Part shown: in pieces, positions 24,218-33,630 of the stretch
How positions within the stretch are numbered: position 1 is the first letter of the stretch
Layout of the letters: each line of letters begins with the position of its first letter
Origin: Bacteroidales bacterium
GTDB lineage: Bacteria > Bacteroidota > Bacteroidia > Bacteroidales > UBA3663
DNA length: 55,413 bases
NCBI GenBank assembly: GCA_004557315.1
Contig: SFEH01000004.1
Coordinates: 1 to 55,413, forward strand
Reading direction: 5' to 3'
Notes under the pieces: model-generated
The model's database searches: none
Seen by the model: the letters and a program-made list of their open reading frames with translations, nothing else
Told to the model about the DNA's origin: nothing
Program-made: the position numbers and the translations under genes

Positions 24218-26113
24218 ATGATACGCAATAAGCACATATTTCATATAGTTCAATGGGCGCTGCTCATTGCAATATCTCCTTCGTGCAACACCACCAAGAT
24301 GACTACGGCAGTGGAAAAATACAACAACGGAGAGTTCTTTGCCGCGTCGCAAGATTTCAAGAAACTCTACCGCAAGACCGACAGCCGCAAGAAACGAAAG
24401 GAGAAAGGAGAGATTGCCTGGTATCTTGGCAATTGCTATGACAGACTGATGACCTGGTCGCAAGCTGGGCTCTATTTCCGCAATGCCCAAAGATTCGGCT
24501 ATGAGGATGAGAGCCTGGAGGCGCGTATCAACGACTGCGACCAAAAGGCAGGCAAATACAAAAGCGATGCTCCTGAAAGCCGGTATGAGATAAGGCGATT
24601 CAACATTGTCAATTCGCGCCGTGCAGAGTTTTGCCCATCGGTTTGGGGCGATGACAGCGAACTCTACTACACGACAAGCAACGACAAGGCTACGGGCGAA
24701 GAGACAAGCAAGATCACCGGCACCAAATACTGCGACATCTGGTTGACCAAGAAAGATGAGAATGGCGTGTGGCAGAAACCTCAGAGCATTGGCGAGGCTG
24801 TCAACACCAAATTTGACGAAGGCACTCCCTGCTTCTCTCCTGATGGCAACATCATGTATTACACCTCATCAGGCGCAGAAGAGGGCATTGCGTCTTCGCC
24901 CGTCATTTGCTATTCACGGCGTACCGATGCCTCATGGAGCAAAGGACAGAGACTGCATATCTCCAACGACATAGCCTCGGTCTTCGCTCATCCTGCTGTC
25001 TCACCCGATGGCATTTTCCTCTATTTCGCAAGCAATACTGTGGGCGGTCAAGGAGGAACCGACATATGGCGTGCAAGCATCAGTGGCGACAAGGTGGCAT
25101 ATATCGAGAATCTAGGTGATAAAGTCAACAGCAACGCCGACGAGATGTTCCCTTCGGTCTCTCCCGATGGCACTCTCTATTTCTCAAGCAATCGTCCAGG
25201 CGGCTTCGGAGCATTGGACATCTATGCGGCAAGGGAAGACGAATGGGGTGTGTGGCACGTCGAGCATCTCGGCAGTCCAATCAACTCTCCTGCCGACGAT
25301 TTCGGAATGACCTTCCTGCATTCGACCAAGGAAGAGCAGGAAGGCTGGTTCAGCAGCAACCGCAACAGCGCCAAGGGCTACGACAATATCTACAGCTTCG
25401 TGCTTCCATCGATCAAGGTCAGAATAAGCGGCTTTGTCTATGACACCGAAGGCAATGCTCTCCCAGAAGCTATTGTGCGCATTGTCGGACGAAACGGCAT
25501 GAACTTCAAGTCGCTCACCAAACCCGATGGCTCTTACTCGGTCGATATCGACCGCTCAACAGAATACGTGATGATGAGCGGAAAGAACGGCTATCTGAAC
25601 CGCAAGGCACAGTTCTCCAGCGACGGTGAAGAAGAAGATGCCGACTATGAGGTCGATTTCTACCTGCCATCTGTCACAGTGCCCGTTCTCGTCGATAATG
25701 TCTTCTACGACTACAACCAGGCCTCTCTTCGCGAGGAGTCATATCCTGCTCTCGACAATCTCTATCAGGTGCTCATCGACAATCCATACACACAGATCGA
25801 ACTCTCGGCTCATACCGATAGGATTGGCTCACAAGAGTTCAACATCCAACTCTCACAGCGCCGTGCACAATCAGTGTGCGAATACCTCATCAGCAAAGGA
25901 ATAGACCCTCAGCGCCTTGTGCCCGTCGGCTATGGCAAGGAAGTCCCAAAGACGGTCGATGAAGCAATAGCCCGGCAATACAACTGGCCAGTCGGACAAC
26001 TCCTTGATGAGACCTTCATAGAAAACCTCGATGAAGAACAAAAAAAATACGCCGATCAAATCAATCGACGTACTGAATTCAAAGTCCTGACCACAACCCT
26101 GGGTCTTCAATAG
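24218..26113 (+). CDS. porE: PorE-like OmpA-family lipoprotein (type 9 secretion)
   Basis: A 631-aa protein with the domain order known for PorE. A lipoprotein signal ends near Cys23 (ISPSC). A helical TPR-like part follows (about 28-110), then a beta-propeller of PD40 repeats (about 130-405; repeated SPDGxxLYFSSN patterns), a carboxypeptidase-regulatory beta-sandwich (about 408-490) and a C-terminal OmpA peptidoglycan-binding domain (ELSAHTDRIGSQEFNIQLSQRRA). PorE anchors the type 9 secretion complex to the cell wall (family knowledge). The symbol rests on architecture, since OmpA/PD40 paralogues exist in Bacteroidetes. Confidence 0.7.
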   Translation: MIRNKHIFHIVQWALLIAISPSCNTTKMTTAVEKYNNGEFFAASQDFKKLYRKTDSRKKRKEKGEIAWYLGNCYDRLMTWSQAGLYFRNAQRFGYEDESLEARINDCDQKAGKYKSDAPESRYEIRRFNIVNSRRAEFCPSVWGDDSELYYTTSNDKATGEETSKITGTKYCDIWLTKKDENGVWQKPQSIGEAVNTKFDEGTPCFSPDGNIMYYTSSGAEEGIASSPVICYSRRTDASWSKGQRLHISNDIASVFAHPAVSPDGIFLYFASNTVGGQGGTDIWRASISGDKVAYIENLGDKVNSNADEMFPSVSPDGTLYFSSNRPGGFGALDIYAAREDEWGVWHVEHLGSPINSPADDFGMTFLHSTKEEQEGWFSSNRNSAKGYDNIYSFVLPSIKVRISGFVYDTEGNALPEAIVRIVGRNGMNFKSLTKPDGSYSVDIDRSTEYVMMSGKNGYLNRKAQFSSDGEEEDADYEVDFYLPSVTVPVLVDNVFYDYNQASLREESYPALDNLYQVLIDNPYTQIELSAHTDRIGSQEFNIQLSQRRAQSVCEYLISKGIDPQRLVPVGYGKEVPKTVDEAIARQYNWPVGQLLDETFIENLDEEQKKYADQINRRTEFKVLTTTLGLQ

Positions 26114-26125
26114 CAGCCACCGTCC

Positions 26126-26144
26126 TCTGTTGTTCCGCAACAGA
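26126..26144. terminator. Small hairpin between convergent genes
   Basis: TCTGTTG (26126-26132) and CAACAGA (26138-26144) form a 7-bp stem with a TTCCG loop in the 41-base gap between porE-like and batE. No T-run follows on either strand, so the terminator call is tentative. Confidence 0.3.
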
Positions 26145-26154
26145 CCCGCCGCCA

Positions 26155-26970
26155 TCATATCTTCTCCACAGCTTCGCTCGGCAGCCATCCGACATTACCA
26201 TCCGACAGCTCCACCTCCGACCAGTCGCTCAATGTGCTTCGCACCTTGACCTTCAGTCCTTCGTGGATAGTAAAGAGCTGTGTTCCGCTCTCAGCAGGCG
26301 ATGATCGAACAGTTACAGTAGGCTGCATCACGATAGCATAGTCGCGACTCATGATGCGGTCTTTCTGCTGATTTGCATAGATGTTGCAAACAAAGCAGAG
26401 GATGATTGACACTATTCCCCCATAAAAGCCAGTCTTCCTCACAGCCACCTTACGCAAGAAGAAATAGAGGAAGATGCTGATCACAAACAGCAGGAAAAAG
26501 ATGACAGAGAGTATCGACCAAGTGTCGCACGACATGGTGTTGCTCAATGCATCGCTCCACTGCTTGAAGATGATCGGCTGAATAGACTCTATCTTATCCA
26601 CGCAATTGGCATTGGCGAGCTCAAGATTGGCAACGGCATCGCCATTGGCTGGGTCATAGATGAGACAACGCTCATAGTTAAGTATTGCCTTGGCAAACTC
26701 CTTGTTCTTGAAATAAGCATTGCCAAGGTTGTAATACAGTTCGGGCGAAGAACCGAATGCCGCTACCAGCGACTCATAGTCAGCTATGGTCTGTGCATAA
26801 TTGCCTTGCTCGTAGGCAATGGTAGCACGTGCAATGAGATCTTCGAGCGAAGCAATCTTCATCGTCTGCACAGCCTCTTCAGCCCGGCCGAGCGAATCGG
26901 TTTTCTCCTGTGCAAAAGCTGTAGTACAAAGAAGCAGCAATACTGCCAAAACAGAATATATCCTTTTCAT
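26155..26970 (-). CDS. batE: BatE, TPR/SH3 membrane protein
   Basis: A 271-aa protein with a signal peptide, TPR repeats (about 45-125, including PELYYNLGNAYFKNKEFAKAILNYERCL), two membrane helices (about 150-175 and 182-200) and a C-terminal SH3-like domain (VTVRSSPAESGTQLFTIHEGLKVKV...GWLPSEAVEKI). It is the last gene of the Bat locus, 57 bases after batD. Bat proteins are linked to aerotolerance and envelope stress in Bacteroides; molecular roles are unproven. Confidence 0.88.
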   Translation of the reverse strand: MKRIYSVLAVLLLLCTTAFAQEKTDSLGRAEEAVQTMKIASLEDLIARATIAYEQGNYAQTIADYESLVAAFGSSPELYYNLGNAYFKNKEFAKAILNYERCLIYDPANGDAVANLELANANCVDKIESIQPIIFKQWSDALSNTMSCDTWSILSVIFFLLFVISIFLYFFLRKVAVRKTGFYGGIVSIILCFVCNIYANQQKDRIMSRDYAIVMQPTVTVRSSPAESGTQLFTIHEGLKVKVRSTLSDWSEVELSDGNVGWLPSEAVEKI

Positions 26971-27027
26971 TTTCTTTTCTTTTTCTGCGGTTCTAAAGAA
27001 TCTTAATTATCTGGAATACAAAGATTA

Positions 27028-28863
27028 TCATTTCTTTATCTGTGATTCCAGACTATTGATGCAGTCACTTGCCTTCTTATAGAGGCTATCCATTGCCTGA
27101 TCGTCGCTCGCAGGCGCATAGCGTGCAAACTCGCAAGTCGAGACAATATCATTATATTGGTCGATGACTGCCTCCGACACACCTGCATTCTCAAGCTGCA
27201 GCTTTACATTCGATGATGTGAGTTCGCTGATCTTGATGTTGAGCTTGTCGCTCACATAGCCGAACATTGCCTTGTGGAGTGACTCGTAGAAAGCACTCTG
27301 GTTTCTTGCCTTCAATGCCACATTAGCTTCCTTGAGTCGCTTGTTTGCCACCTTGTTGGCTTTCTTAGTGCGACGCAGATCGGCATTGGCATTGAGTTTC
27401 ATCTGCTTGCGATAGATAATCGAAAGAATGATGAAGACAAGCATCGGAACAAGATAGAACATCCAATATAACATTGTGCCGTGGAATGGTTCCTGATTCT
27501 TTGTTATATCTCCTGCATCCAGTTTGTGGATATAGCGGATGTCATTGCCCAAGACCTTCAGTCGCTCCTGATTGGCATTGGTGAAGTTCGACACATTGCC
27601 ACTGGTCTCTGAAGAATCGCCTATTCCCTTCTCCACTTCGAGTGTATAAGTCTCTGTAGTGATGGTCTTGTACTTGCCTGTCTTGACGTCGAAATAGCTG
27701 AAGTCGAAACCTGGGATGGTGAACGTACCGGCATGTCGAGGAATGATGGTGATTTCAATGACCTTCCTGCCAGTCAGTCCCTGCGATGTAGTGCGGGCAT
27801 TATAGTCTTCCTTCGGGTCATAGACTTCAAAGTCGGCAGGAAATTCCGGCTCCGGGTTATTGACGTATTTGAGGTTGCCTGTTCCTTCGATGACGATGCG
27901 ATAAATCAGGGCATCATTGGCCTTGACCTGATTGCTCGTCATCTCGGTCTTGATCGAGAAATCACCCACACCATTGCTGTAGCCCACTGGCTTGCCCGCA
28001 GGAAGCGGCTTGACCTTGACCGTGCGCTGAGCCGAATAGAGTGGCACCTCGACGTTCGATGTATAGTCCATCGGGAAGTCGAACCAACCGCCAGTGCTGC
28101 GACGAGTCACAACCTGTGCCACAGCCTCAACATAAGCCTTCGGGATAGTGATCTCACCGGTGCGCGAAGGGAAAAGAAGCCATTGCTTGATAGGATACAT
28201 CTGGTAGTTGGCTCCCTTATAGCGTTCGAGCGAAGCCTCAGGATTGCCTAGGTCCATGTCCTGGACGGTGAATCCATCGAAATCAGGAAGCTTGGCATCG
28301 GCAAGCGAATGAATAGGCGTATTGCGGAAATACAGCTTCAAAGTAGCCACCATAGCCTCTCCTTCATACACATCGGTCTTTGAGAGCGAGAGATCGAGAT
28401 GCACGTCATCCACATTGACCTTCTCTCCCACGCCTTGCTGATTCTTGCGGCTGTTGGCCGTTGAGCCAGCCTCGTCCTGCTTGTCGGCAGGGAGCACCTT
28501 TATGGTGAGCGAGTTGGATGTGTGCTGTTCGCCATTCACCTTGACTGTCGCAGCAGGAATGGTGAATGTTCCTTCGGCTGTCGCCAACAGCGTGTAGGTG
28601 AAGGTTGTCGTAATCGAACGAGTCACATTGCCATTGATGATCTGAGTCGATGACATACTGCCCGATGCAGGACCATAGAGCACATCAAAGCCCTTGCCTT
28701 CGATGTCAGCCCTTATCTCTGTAGCTTTATCATTGACCGAATACTCAACTCTGAACTGTTGTCCAACAGCAACTGCACTCGGAGCCGAAGCTTTGACAGT
28801 AATCTCGGCATAAGCGCTGATTACGGCAAATATCGAAACTAATATTAACAGTGTTCTTTCCAT
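27028..28863 (-). CDS. batD: BatD, secreted beta-rich membrane protein
   Basis: A 611-aa protein: signal peptide (1-19), several immunoglobulin-like beta domains across about 20-425 (repeated FTIPAATV/ITIPKAYVEA/FTIPGFDFSY strands), one membrane helix (about 450-475) and a Lys-rich helical cytoplasmic tail. The BatD/oxygen-tolerance family pattern is clear throughout. It probably forms a periplasmic platform for the BatA/B VWA proteins. Upstream lies a 92-base gap with heptanucleotide repeats. Confidence 0.9.
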   Translation of the reverse strand: MERTLLILVSIFAVISAYAEITVKASAPSAVAVGQQFRVEYSVNDKATEIRADIEGKGFDVLYGPASGSMSSTQIINGNVTRSITTTFTYTLLATAEGTFTIPAATVKVNGEQHTSNSLTIKVLPADKQDEAGSTANSRKNQQGVGEKVNVDDVHLDLSLSKTDVYEGEAMVATLKLYFRNTPIHSLADAKLPDFDGFTVQDMDLGNPEASLERYKGANYQMYPIKQWLLFPSRTGEITIPKAYVEAVAQVVTRRSTGGWFDFPMDYTSNVEVPLYSAQRTVKVKPLPAGKPVGYSNGVGDFSIKTEMTSNQVKANDALIYRIVIEGTGNLKYVNNPEPEFPADFEVYDPKEDYNARTTSQGLTGRKVIEITIIPRHAGTFTIPGFDFSYFDVKTGKYKTITTETYTLEVEKGIGDSSETSGNVSNFTNANQERLKVLGNDIRYIHKLDAGDITKNQEPFHGTMLYWMFYLVPMLVFIILSIIYRKQMKLNANADLRRTKKANKVANKRLKEANVALKARNQSAFYESLHKAMFGYVSDKLNIKISELTSSNVKLQLENAGVSEAVIDQYNDIVSTCEFARYAPASDDQAMDSLYKKASDCINSLESQIKK

Positions 28864-28923
28864 ATTTTATCCTACTATTGTAGATTGTAGTATCAAATAT
28901 CAGTAAATTATTTATTGGCAAAC

Positions 28924-28951
28924 TAATCAATAATCAATAATCAGTAATCAA
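28924..28951. repeat. TAATCAR heptanucleotide tandem repeat (4 copies)
   Basis: TAATCAA, TAATCAA, TAATCAG, TAATCAA in perfect 7-base register between batC and batD. On the transcribed strand it reads (TTGATTA)n, so it lies in the untranslated spacer before batD. The same unit recurs at 40854-40923. Confidence 0.8.
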
Positions 28952-28955
28952 TAAC

Positions 28956-29753
28956 TTACCAGTCTCTGCCAGTCTGTTTTCTCTTCACCTGCTGCATCTG
29001 CTTTTCCTTCACCTTCTGTTGAGTCTCTTTCTCATCGCGGTTGTTGGCATTGAGGATAGCTTCTGCCTGTTCTTGTGACATCTGGTTCTGCTGCTGTTGC
29101 TGATCCTGCTGTTGCTGCTCCTGATTCTGCTGTTCCTGCTGGTCTTGGTTCTGCTCCTGCTGCTGATCCTGATTCTGCTGCTGTTGTTGCTGGTCTTGTT
29201 GTTGCTGGTCTTGTTGTTGCTGGTCTTGCTGTTGTTGCTGCTGATCCTGCTGATCGTCTTGGTTCTGATCCTGATTCTTCTGCAAGAGTTTCTGTGCGAG
29301 CACGAGGTTATATCGAGCCTCATGGTCAGACGGATCATTCTTGAGCGACTGCTTGAAATAGTCTATAGCCTTGTCATATTGCTGTGCAGCCATCATCACG
29401 TCGCCCGCATTGTAGAATGCCTTGGCTGCAAGCGACTTGTTGCCCGCCTTTGCCGCATTCTGAGCTGTGGTGTTGTAGTGGTTGAACGACTCCTTGACCT
29501 TCTCTTCATCCTGCTGGCGGAAAAGCGAGTTGCCAAGGTTGAATGTGGCAATGCTGTCCGACGGATTGGTCTCCAGCGCCTTTCTGTAGCTTATCTCGCT
29601 ATCGAGGAAGGCTTCCTTGTTGTACAATGAGTTTCCCTCGCGGATAGCCGAACGCACTTTCTTTTGCGCAAACAGTCCTATGCCTGCCGTGCATGACAGT
29701 ATCAAATATGTGACAAAGATTCTCTTCATATATCTATTCATAGATGAGTTCAT
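28956..29753 (-). CDS. batC: BatC, TPR protein with Gln-rich tract
   Basis: A 265-aa protein with a signal sequence, TPR repeats over about 35-160 (ISYRKALETNPSDSIATFNLGNSLF; AIDYFKQSLKNDPSDHEARYNL) and then about 65 residues of almost only Gln, Asp, Asn and Glu (about 168-232). A short charged end follows (KEKQMQQVKRKQTGRDW). The tract is coded mainly by CAG/CAA with GAT/GAC/AAT/AAC interruptions. The ATG at 29753 overlaps the batB stop (ATGA); an internal ATG at 29741 gives a neater signal peptide. TPRs suggest a scaffold for the Bat complex. Confidence 0.88.
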   Translation of the reverse strand: MNSSMNRYMKRIFVTYLILSCTAGIGLFAQKKVRSAIREGNSLYNKEAFLDSEISYRKALETNPSDSIATFNLGNSLFRQQDEEKVKESFNHYNTTAQNAAKAGNKSLAAKAFYNAGDVMMAAQQYDKAIDYFKQSLKNDPSDHEARYNLVLAQKLLQKNQDQNQDDQQDQQQQQQDQQQQDQQQQDQQQQQQNQDQQQEQNQDQQEQQNQEQQQQDQQQQQNQMSQEQAEAILNANNRDEKETQQKVKEKQMQQVKRKQTGRDW

Positions 29754-30781
29754 TCAAACAGTTTGACCTTACTCATTATCGCGTTTGCCCTGTCGAGCAG
29801 GAGCAGATCGAGGATGAGGCAAACAAAAGCTATCCACACAAACCACTGGAACTGATCGTCATAGTCGGCATAGACGTGACTCTCAAGTTCGGCTGTCTGC
29901 ATCTGTGACAGTTCCTCGACCACAGCATTGATGGCCGAATTGCTATTGTCGGCATGTGCATACACGCCCTGTCCTGCTGCTGCTATCTGCCGAGCCACTT
30001 CCTCATTGAGGTGTGTAGTCACAGGGTTACCCTCATTGTCCTTGCGGTAACTACCCTGCCGGCCGCTATCGTCAGGCACGAGTGCACCCTGCGTGCTGCC
30101 TATACCTATCACATGAGTGTGTATGCCACGTTCGAGCGCCATGGCAGCAGCTCCCTGAGCATCGTCCTCGTGGTTCTCACCATCGGTGATGATGACGATG
30201 GCTTTCTGCGACTCCTCGTTGGGAGTGAACGAACGCACGGCAAGATTGATAGCCGAACCGATGGCTGTTCCCTGAATGCTCACCATCTTTGGGTCGATGG
30301 TCGAGAGGAACATCTTGGCAGAGACGAAGTCGTTGGTAATAGGTAGCTGCGTGAAGGCATCGCCGGCAAAGACGATGAGTCCCACCTGGTCGTTCTCCAT
30401 CTGGTCGAGCAGTCGGCTCAACATTCGCTTTGCCTTCTCAAGTCGGTTGGGCTGTATATCTTCGGCAAGCATAGAGTTACTGATGTCGAGACACACCATA
30501 ACCTCGATACCCTCCTTCTTGACTGTCTCAAGTTTCGAGCCGAACTGCGGACGGGCTGCAGCCACCACGAGGCACACGAATGCCACTATCTCAAGCACGA
30601 ACTTGATGCGGAGCTTGCCTTCGCTCACTCCATTCATCAGGCTGGCAAGGAGCTTGATATTGCCGAATCGCTTCAATGCAGCCTTGCTCAAGTGTCTTGA
30701 CGAAAGGAATAGGACAATGAGCAATAGAGCCACAAGCAGAAGCCAGAGTATATGCGGATTTGCGAAACGAAAATTATCCAT
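29750..30781 (-). CDS. batB: BatB, VWA-domain membrane protein
   Basis: A 343-aa protein with N-terminal membrane helices (about 8-28 and 58-77), a von Willebrand factor A domain whose MIDAS motif DISNS is at 99-103 (with a TAIGSA segment downstream), and a C-terminal helix (about 312-330). It is predicted to be inner-membrane-bound with the metal-binding VWA domain exposed. It overlaps batA by one base (TAATG arrangement) and batC by four. Pairs with BatA in the Bat complex. Confidence 0.93.
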   Translation of the reverse strand: MDNFRFANPHILWLLLVALLLIVLFLSSRHLSKAALKRFGNIKLLASLMNGVSEGKLRIKFVLEIVAFVCLVVAAARPQFGSKLETVKKEGIEVMVCLDISNSMLAEDIQPNRLEKAKRMLSRLLDQMENDQVGLIVFAGDAFTQLPITNDFVSAKMFLSTIDPKMVSIQGTAIGSAINLAVRSFTPNEESQKAIVIITDGENHEDDAQGAAAMALERGIHTHVIGIGSTQGALVPDDSGRQGSYRKDNEGNPVTTHLNEEVARQIAAAGQGVYAHADNSNSAINAVVEELSQMQTAELESHVYADYDDQFQWFVWIAFVCLILDLLLLDRANAIMSKVKLFE

Positions 30782-31773
30782 TACGGTATATTGCGTAAAA
30801 TAGTATTCTTGATCAAAACATGCATGAGCAACAGAGCGAGGGCAGCAAGCACAAACGGCAGGAACTCCTCTTCCTTGCGGCTGAACTCGCGGATGTTCAT
30901 CTTCGTCTTCTCCATCTGGTCGATCTCATCAAAGATGTCGGCGAGCTTCGACTTATTGGTCGCACGGAAATAGCGTCCGCCAGTGAGCTGAGCCATTGCC
31001 TGAAGAACTTCCTCGTCGATGTCGGCCTTCACCTTCTGAGTGATAGGACGGCCAAAGGGATCCACACCAACCTGCATATCCACTTCTCCCTTGCTGCCAA
31101 CACCGATGGTGTAGAGTCGCACACCCATGGCCTTTGCCACACTGGCTGCATCACGCGGAGCAACATCGCCTGCATTGTTCGAACCATCGGTCAGCAATAT
31201 GATGACCTTCGACTTTGCCACACCATTGCGAATACGGTTGACCGCAGTCACAAGACCGTCGCCTATTGCTGTCGATGAGCCATCGAGCAAGTCGAACTCA
31301 ATAGAGTTGATCATGTTGGCAAGAACGGCATGGTCGCTCGTCATCGGACAGAGCGTGTAGCTCTCCTTGCCGAATATCACCATACCTATGTTGTCGTTCG
31401 GACGTCCCGCCACAAACTGTGCTGCGACATCCTTGCTGGCTTCGAGACGGTTGGGCTTGAAGTCGGGTGTCTGCATCGAATACGACACGTCGAGCGAGAG
31501 GACAATGTCGATACCTTCAGTATCTGTACGGCTCCAGCTGTCGCTGCTCTGTGGCCTAGCCAGCACGATGATGACAAGGGCAAACGAAGCTAACAGCAGA
31601 GCGAAGTTGACATGACGCAGATACTCCTTCCAAGACCTCGGCAAGTTGGCAAACTGGTCAGTGGTCGATATCTGCAGCGTCGCCTGCGCCTTACTCTGCT
31701 TCCAGACGTAATAGGCAATGGCTGGAACCAATAATATCAATAGGAATAAACAAGACGGATTCCCAAAAACCAT
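30781..31773 (-). CDS. batA: BatA, VWA-domain membrane protein
   Basis: A 330-aa paralogue of BatB with the same layout: helices at about 8-24 and 56-72, MIDAS motif DVSYS at 95-99 in VLSLDVSYSMQTPDF, the conserved GSSTAIGDGL, and a C-terminal helix close to the end. The adjacent paralogous VWA pair is diagnostic of the Bat locus. It begins 6 bases after the preceding BatD-like gene. Confidence 0.93.
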   Translation of the reverse strand: MVFGNPSCLFLLILLVPAIAYYVWKQSKAQATLQISTTDQFANLPRSWKEYLRHVNFALLLASFALVIIVLARPQSSDSWSRTDTEGIDIVLSLDVSYSMQTPDFKPNRLEASKDVAAQFVAGRPNDNIGMVIFGKESYTLCPMTSDHAVLANMINSIEFDLLDGSSTAIGDGLVTAVNRIRNGVAKSKVIILLTDGSNNAGDVAPRDAASVAKAMGVRLYTIGVGSKGEVDMQVGVDPFGRPITQKVKADIDEEVLQAMAQLTGGRYFRATNKSKLADIFDEIDQMEKTKMNIREFSRKEEEFLPFVLAALALLLMHVLIKNTILRNIP

Positions 31774-31779
31774 ATCTTT

Positions 31780-32739
31780 TTATTTTTGAATGAATTTAGT
31801 CTGTTCGACAAACATCTTGGCATTCATGAACGAAAGCTGATTCTCGTCAGGCAATGGCTTGTACTTGGCAAACTTGACAAGATCGGCAAGCTCAAGCACC
31901 TGTCGCAGATTCTTGAGCGACGACTTCTGCTGCTCGGCAAGCTCATAAAGTTCGTCAAGTATCTCGTCCGATGTCTTCTCCATCGCATTGACACGGAAGC
32001 GATCCTCAATATACTGTCGAAGGATATCGGTCAGCTCAGTCTGATATTGCTTGTCCTGACCCGACTGCCACAGCTTCTTGCCGGCAAGAGCCTCAAGCGC
32101 GTTCATGGCAATGACATGGGCAGGCAGCTTCTCTACCTCCTTGACCTCTACAAGCTTCTCGGTCTTGTGTTTCTGATAATAGCCATATCCGAAATACGAT
32201 GCCACGATGAGCAGGATGATGATCAATGGCAGAAGGATCCACCAAATATAATCCATCAGTACGAACTCCGGATCGATGACAGTCTTGATGTCAGCAAACT
32301 TTGCAGGGTCAACCTCGATGCTGTCGAATGGCACCACTACGCGAAGCGCCAGAGAATTGGTGGTGAGAGTATCCCCTGCGGTCACAAATTCAAAAGGCGG
32401 GATGAACAGGGTTGCGCTATCGAAGGCAAACACCTCGACATCGGTCTTGAGCGTCATCACCCCTCCCGATGCTCGAAGCGTATCAATCTTCGGCATCTCG
32501 TTACCAAGTTCCAGGAGGAAACGCAACGAGTCGTCGTATGCAACCACACCTCCCTTTCCCTTGATGTCAGGGAACTTGATATCCTGTCCCTCAGGCACCG
32601 TGGCTTCGAGATGTATGGTCGTAGGCATACCGATGATCACGTAGGTCGAATCCAGAGCCACCTTCACCGAAGGCTTCTGGGCTACGGCTCCCGCTATTGC
32701 CGATATCATTATTGATGCTATAAGCAGTATCTTCTTCAT
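31780..32739 (-). CDS. Bat-locus membrane protein, BatD-like N-terminus
   Basis: A 319-aa protein: signal peptide (1-20), a periplasmic beta-domain (about 22-155, including TTIHLEATVPEGQDIKFP), one membrane helix (about 166-190: WWILLPLIIILLIVASYFGYG) and a helical cytoplasmic domain with conserved LTDILRQYIEDRFRVNAMEKTSDEIL. The last part resembles DUF4381-type proteins between DUF58 and VWA genes. Role unknown; location argues for assembly with BatA/BatB. Its start overlaps the DUF58 stop (ATGA). Confidence 0.8.
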   Translation of the reverse strand: MKKILLIASIMISAIAGAVAQKPSVKVALDSTYVIIGMPTTIHLEATVPEGQDIKFPDIKGKGGVVAYDDSLRFLLELGNEMPKIDTLRASGGVMTLKTDVEVFAFDSATLFIPPFEFVTAGDTLTTNSLALRVVVPFDSIEVDPAKFADIKTVIDPEFVLMDYIWWILLPLIIILLIVASYFGYGYYQKHKTEKLVEVKEVEKLPAHVIAMNALEALAGKKLWQSGQDKQYQTELTDILRQYIEDRFRVNAMEKTSDEILDELYELAEQQKSSLKNLRQVLELADLVKFAKYKPLPDENQLSFMNAKMFVEQTKFIQK

Positions 32740-33605
32740 ACTCTTTTCTTGAACAAGCCTAATAGAGGTGGAACAAAATCCTCGTCGGTCGATATCGATA
32801 CGCTATCGACCTGACTGTGCAGGAAGGCATTCTTCATCCTCTCGTTCGAATCCTTCCACCATTGAGCATACGCCTCACGCGTGCGACGGCTCGAGGTATC
32901 AATCCATCGTTCGGCACCCGTCTCGGCATCCTTCACCTTCATGAAGCCTACGTCAGGCAACTCCATCTCGCGTGGGTCATAGACCTGTATTGCCACAATG
33001 TCGTGCTTTGTATTGGCAATGGTCAGCGACCGCTTGTAATCGTGACTGTCGAAGAAGTCGCTGATGATGAAGGTTGTGCAACGCTTTTTCTGCGCATTGC
33101 TCACATACTTGATTACATTGTCGATATCCGTACCACGGTTGACAGGCTTGTACTTAAGCATCTCGCTGATGATGGCCAGCACGTGCTTCTTGCCCTTCTG
33201 TGGCGGGATGTATTTCTCTATCCTGTCGCTGAAGAACACCACACCTATCTTATCGTTGTTCTGAATACCGCTGAATGCGAGTGTCGCTGCGATCTGGGTG
33301 ATCTGTTCCTGCTTGGTCTGCGATGTGGTGCCAAACTCGCGGCTTCCGCTCACATCGATCAGGAGCATGACCGTCATCTCGCGCTCTTCCTCAAAGATCT
33401 TGATATGAGGCTTGTTCTGGCGAGCCGTCACGTTCCAGTCAATATCGCGCACATCGTCGCCATACTGATATTCACGTACTTCGGCAAAAGACATACCATG
33501 ACCCTTGAATGCCGTCTTATAGCTTCCTGCGAAGATGTTGGCACTCAATCCACGAGACTTTATCTCTATCCGACGTACTTTCTTTATTAATTCTGTCGTT
33601 TCCAC
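32736..33605 (-). CDS. DUF58 protein of the MoxR/Bat locus
   Basis: A 289-aa protein with the DUF58 signature GDDVRDIDWNVTARQNKPHIKIFEEEREM followed by a VWA-like fold with DVSGSREFG (MIDAS-like DxSxS). DUF58 proteins are regular partners of MoxR ATPases. Translation appears to start at GTG (33603-33605); no ATG is near, and METTELIKKVRRIEIKSRGLS is the usual family beginning. It follows moxR by 25 bases. Confidence 0.9.
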   Translation of the reverse strand: METTELIKKVRRIEIKSRGLSANIFAGSYKTAFKGHGMSFAEVREYQYGDDVRDIDWNVTARQNKPHIKIFEEEREMTVMLLIDVSGSREFGTTSQTKQEQITQIAATLAFSGIQNNDKIGVVFFSDRIEKYIPPQKGKKHVLAIISEMLKYKPVNRGTDIDNVIKYVSNAQKKRCTTFIISDFFDSHDYKRSLTIANTKHDIVAIQVYDPREMELPDVGFMKVKDAETGAERWIDTSSRRTREAYAQWWKDSNERMKNAFLHSQVDSVSISTDEDFVPPLLGLFKKRV

Positions 33606-33630
33606 AACACAGACAATTTGACTTTCTGTA

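Noticed and set aside
29097..29630. Leu-rich 177-codon frame on the + strand, looking like a membrane protein
   Set aside because: The poly-Leu run is the reverse complement of the CAG/CAA tract of batC, not a membrane helix.
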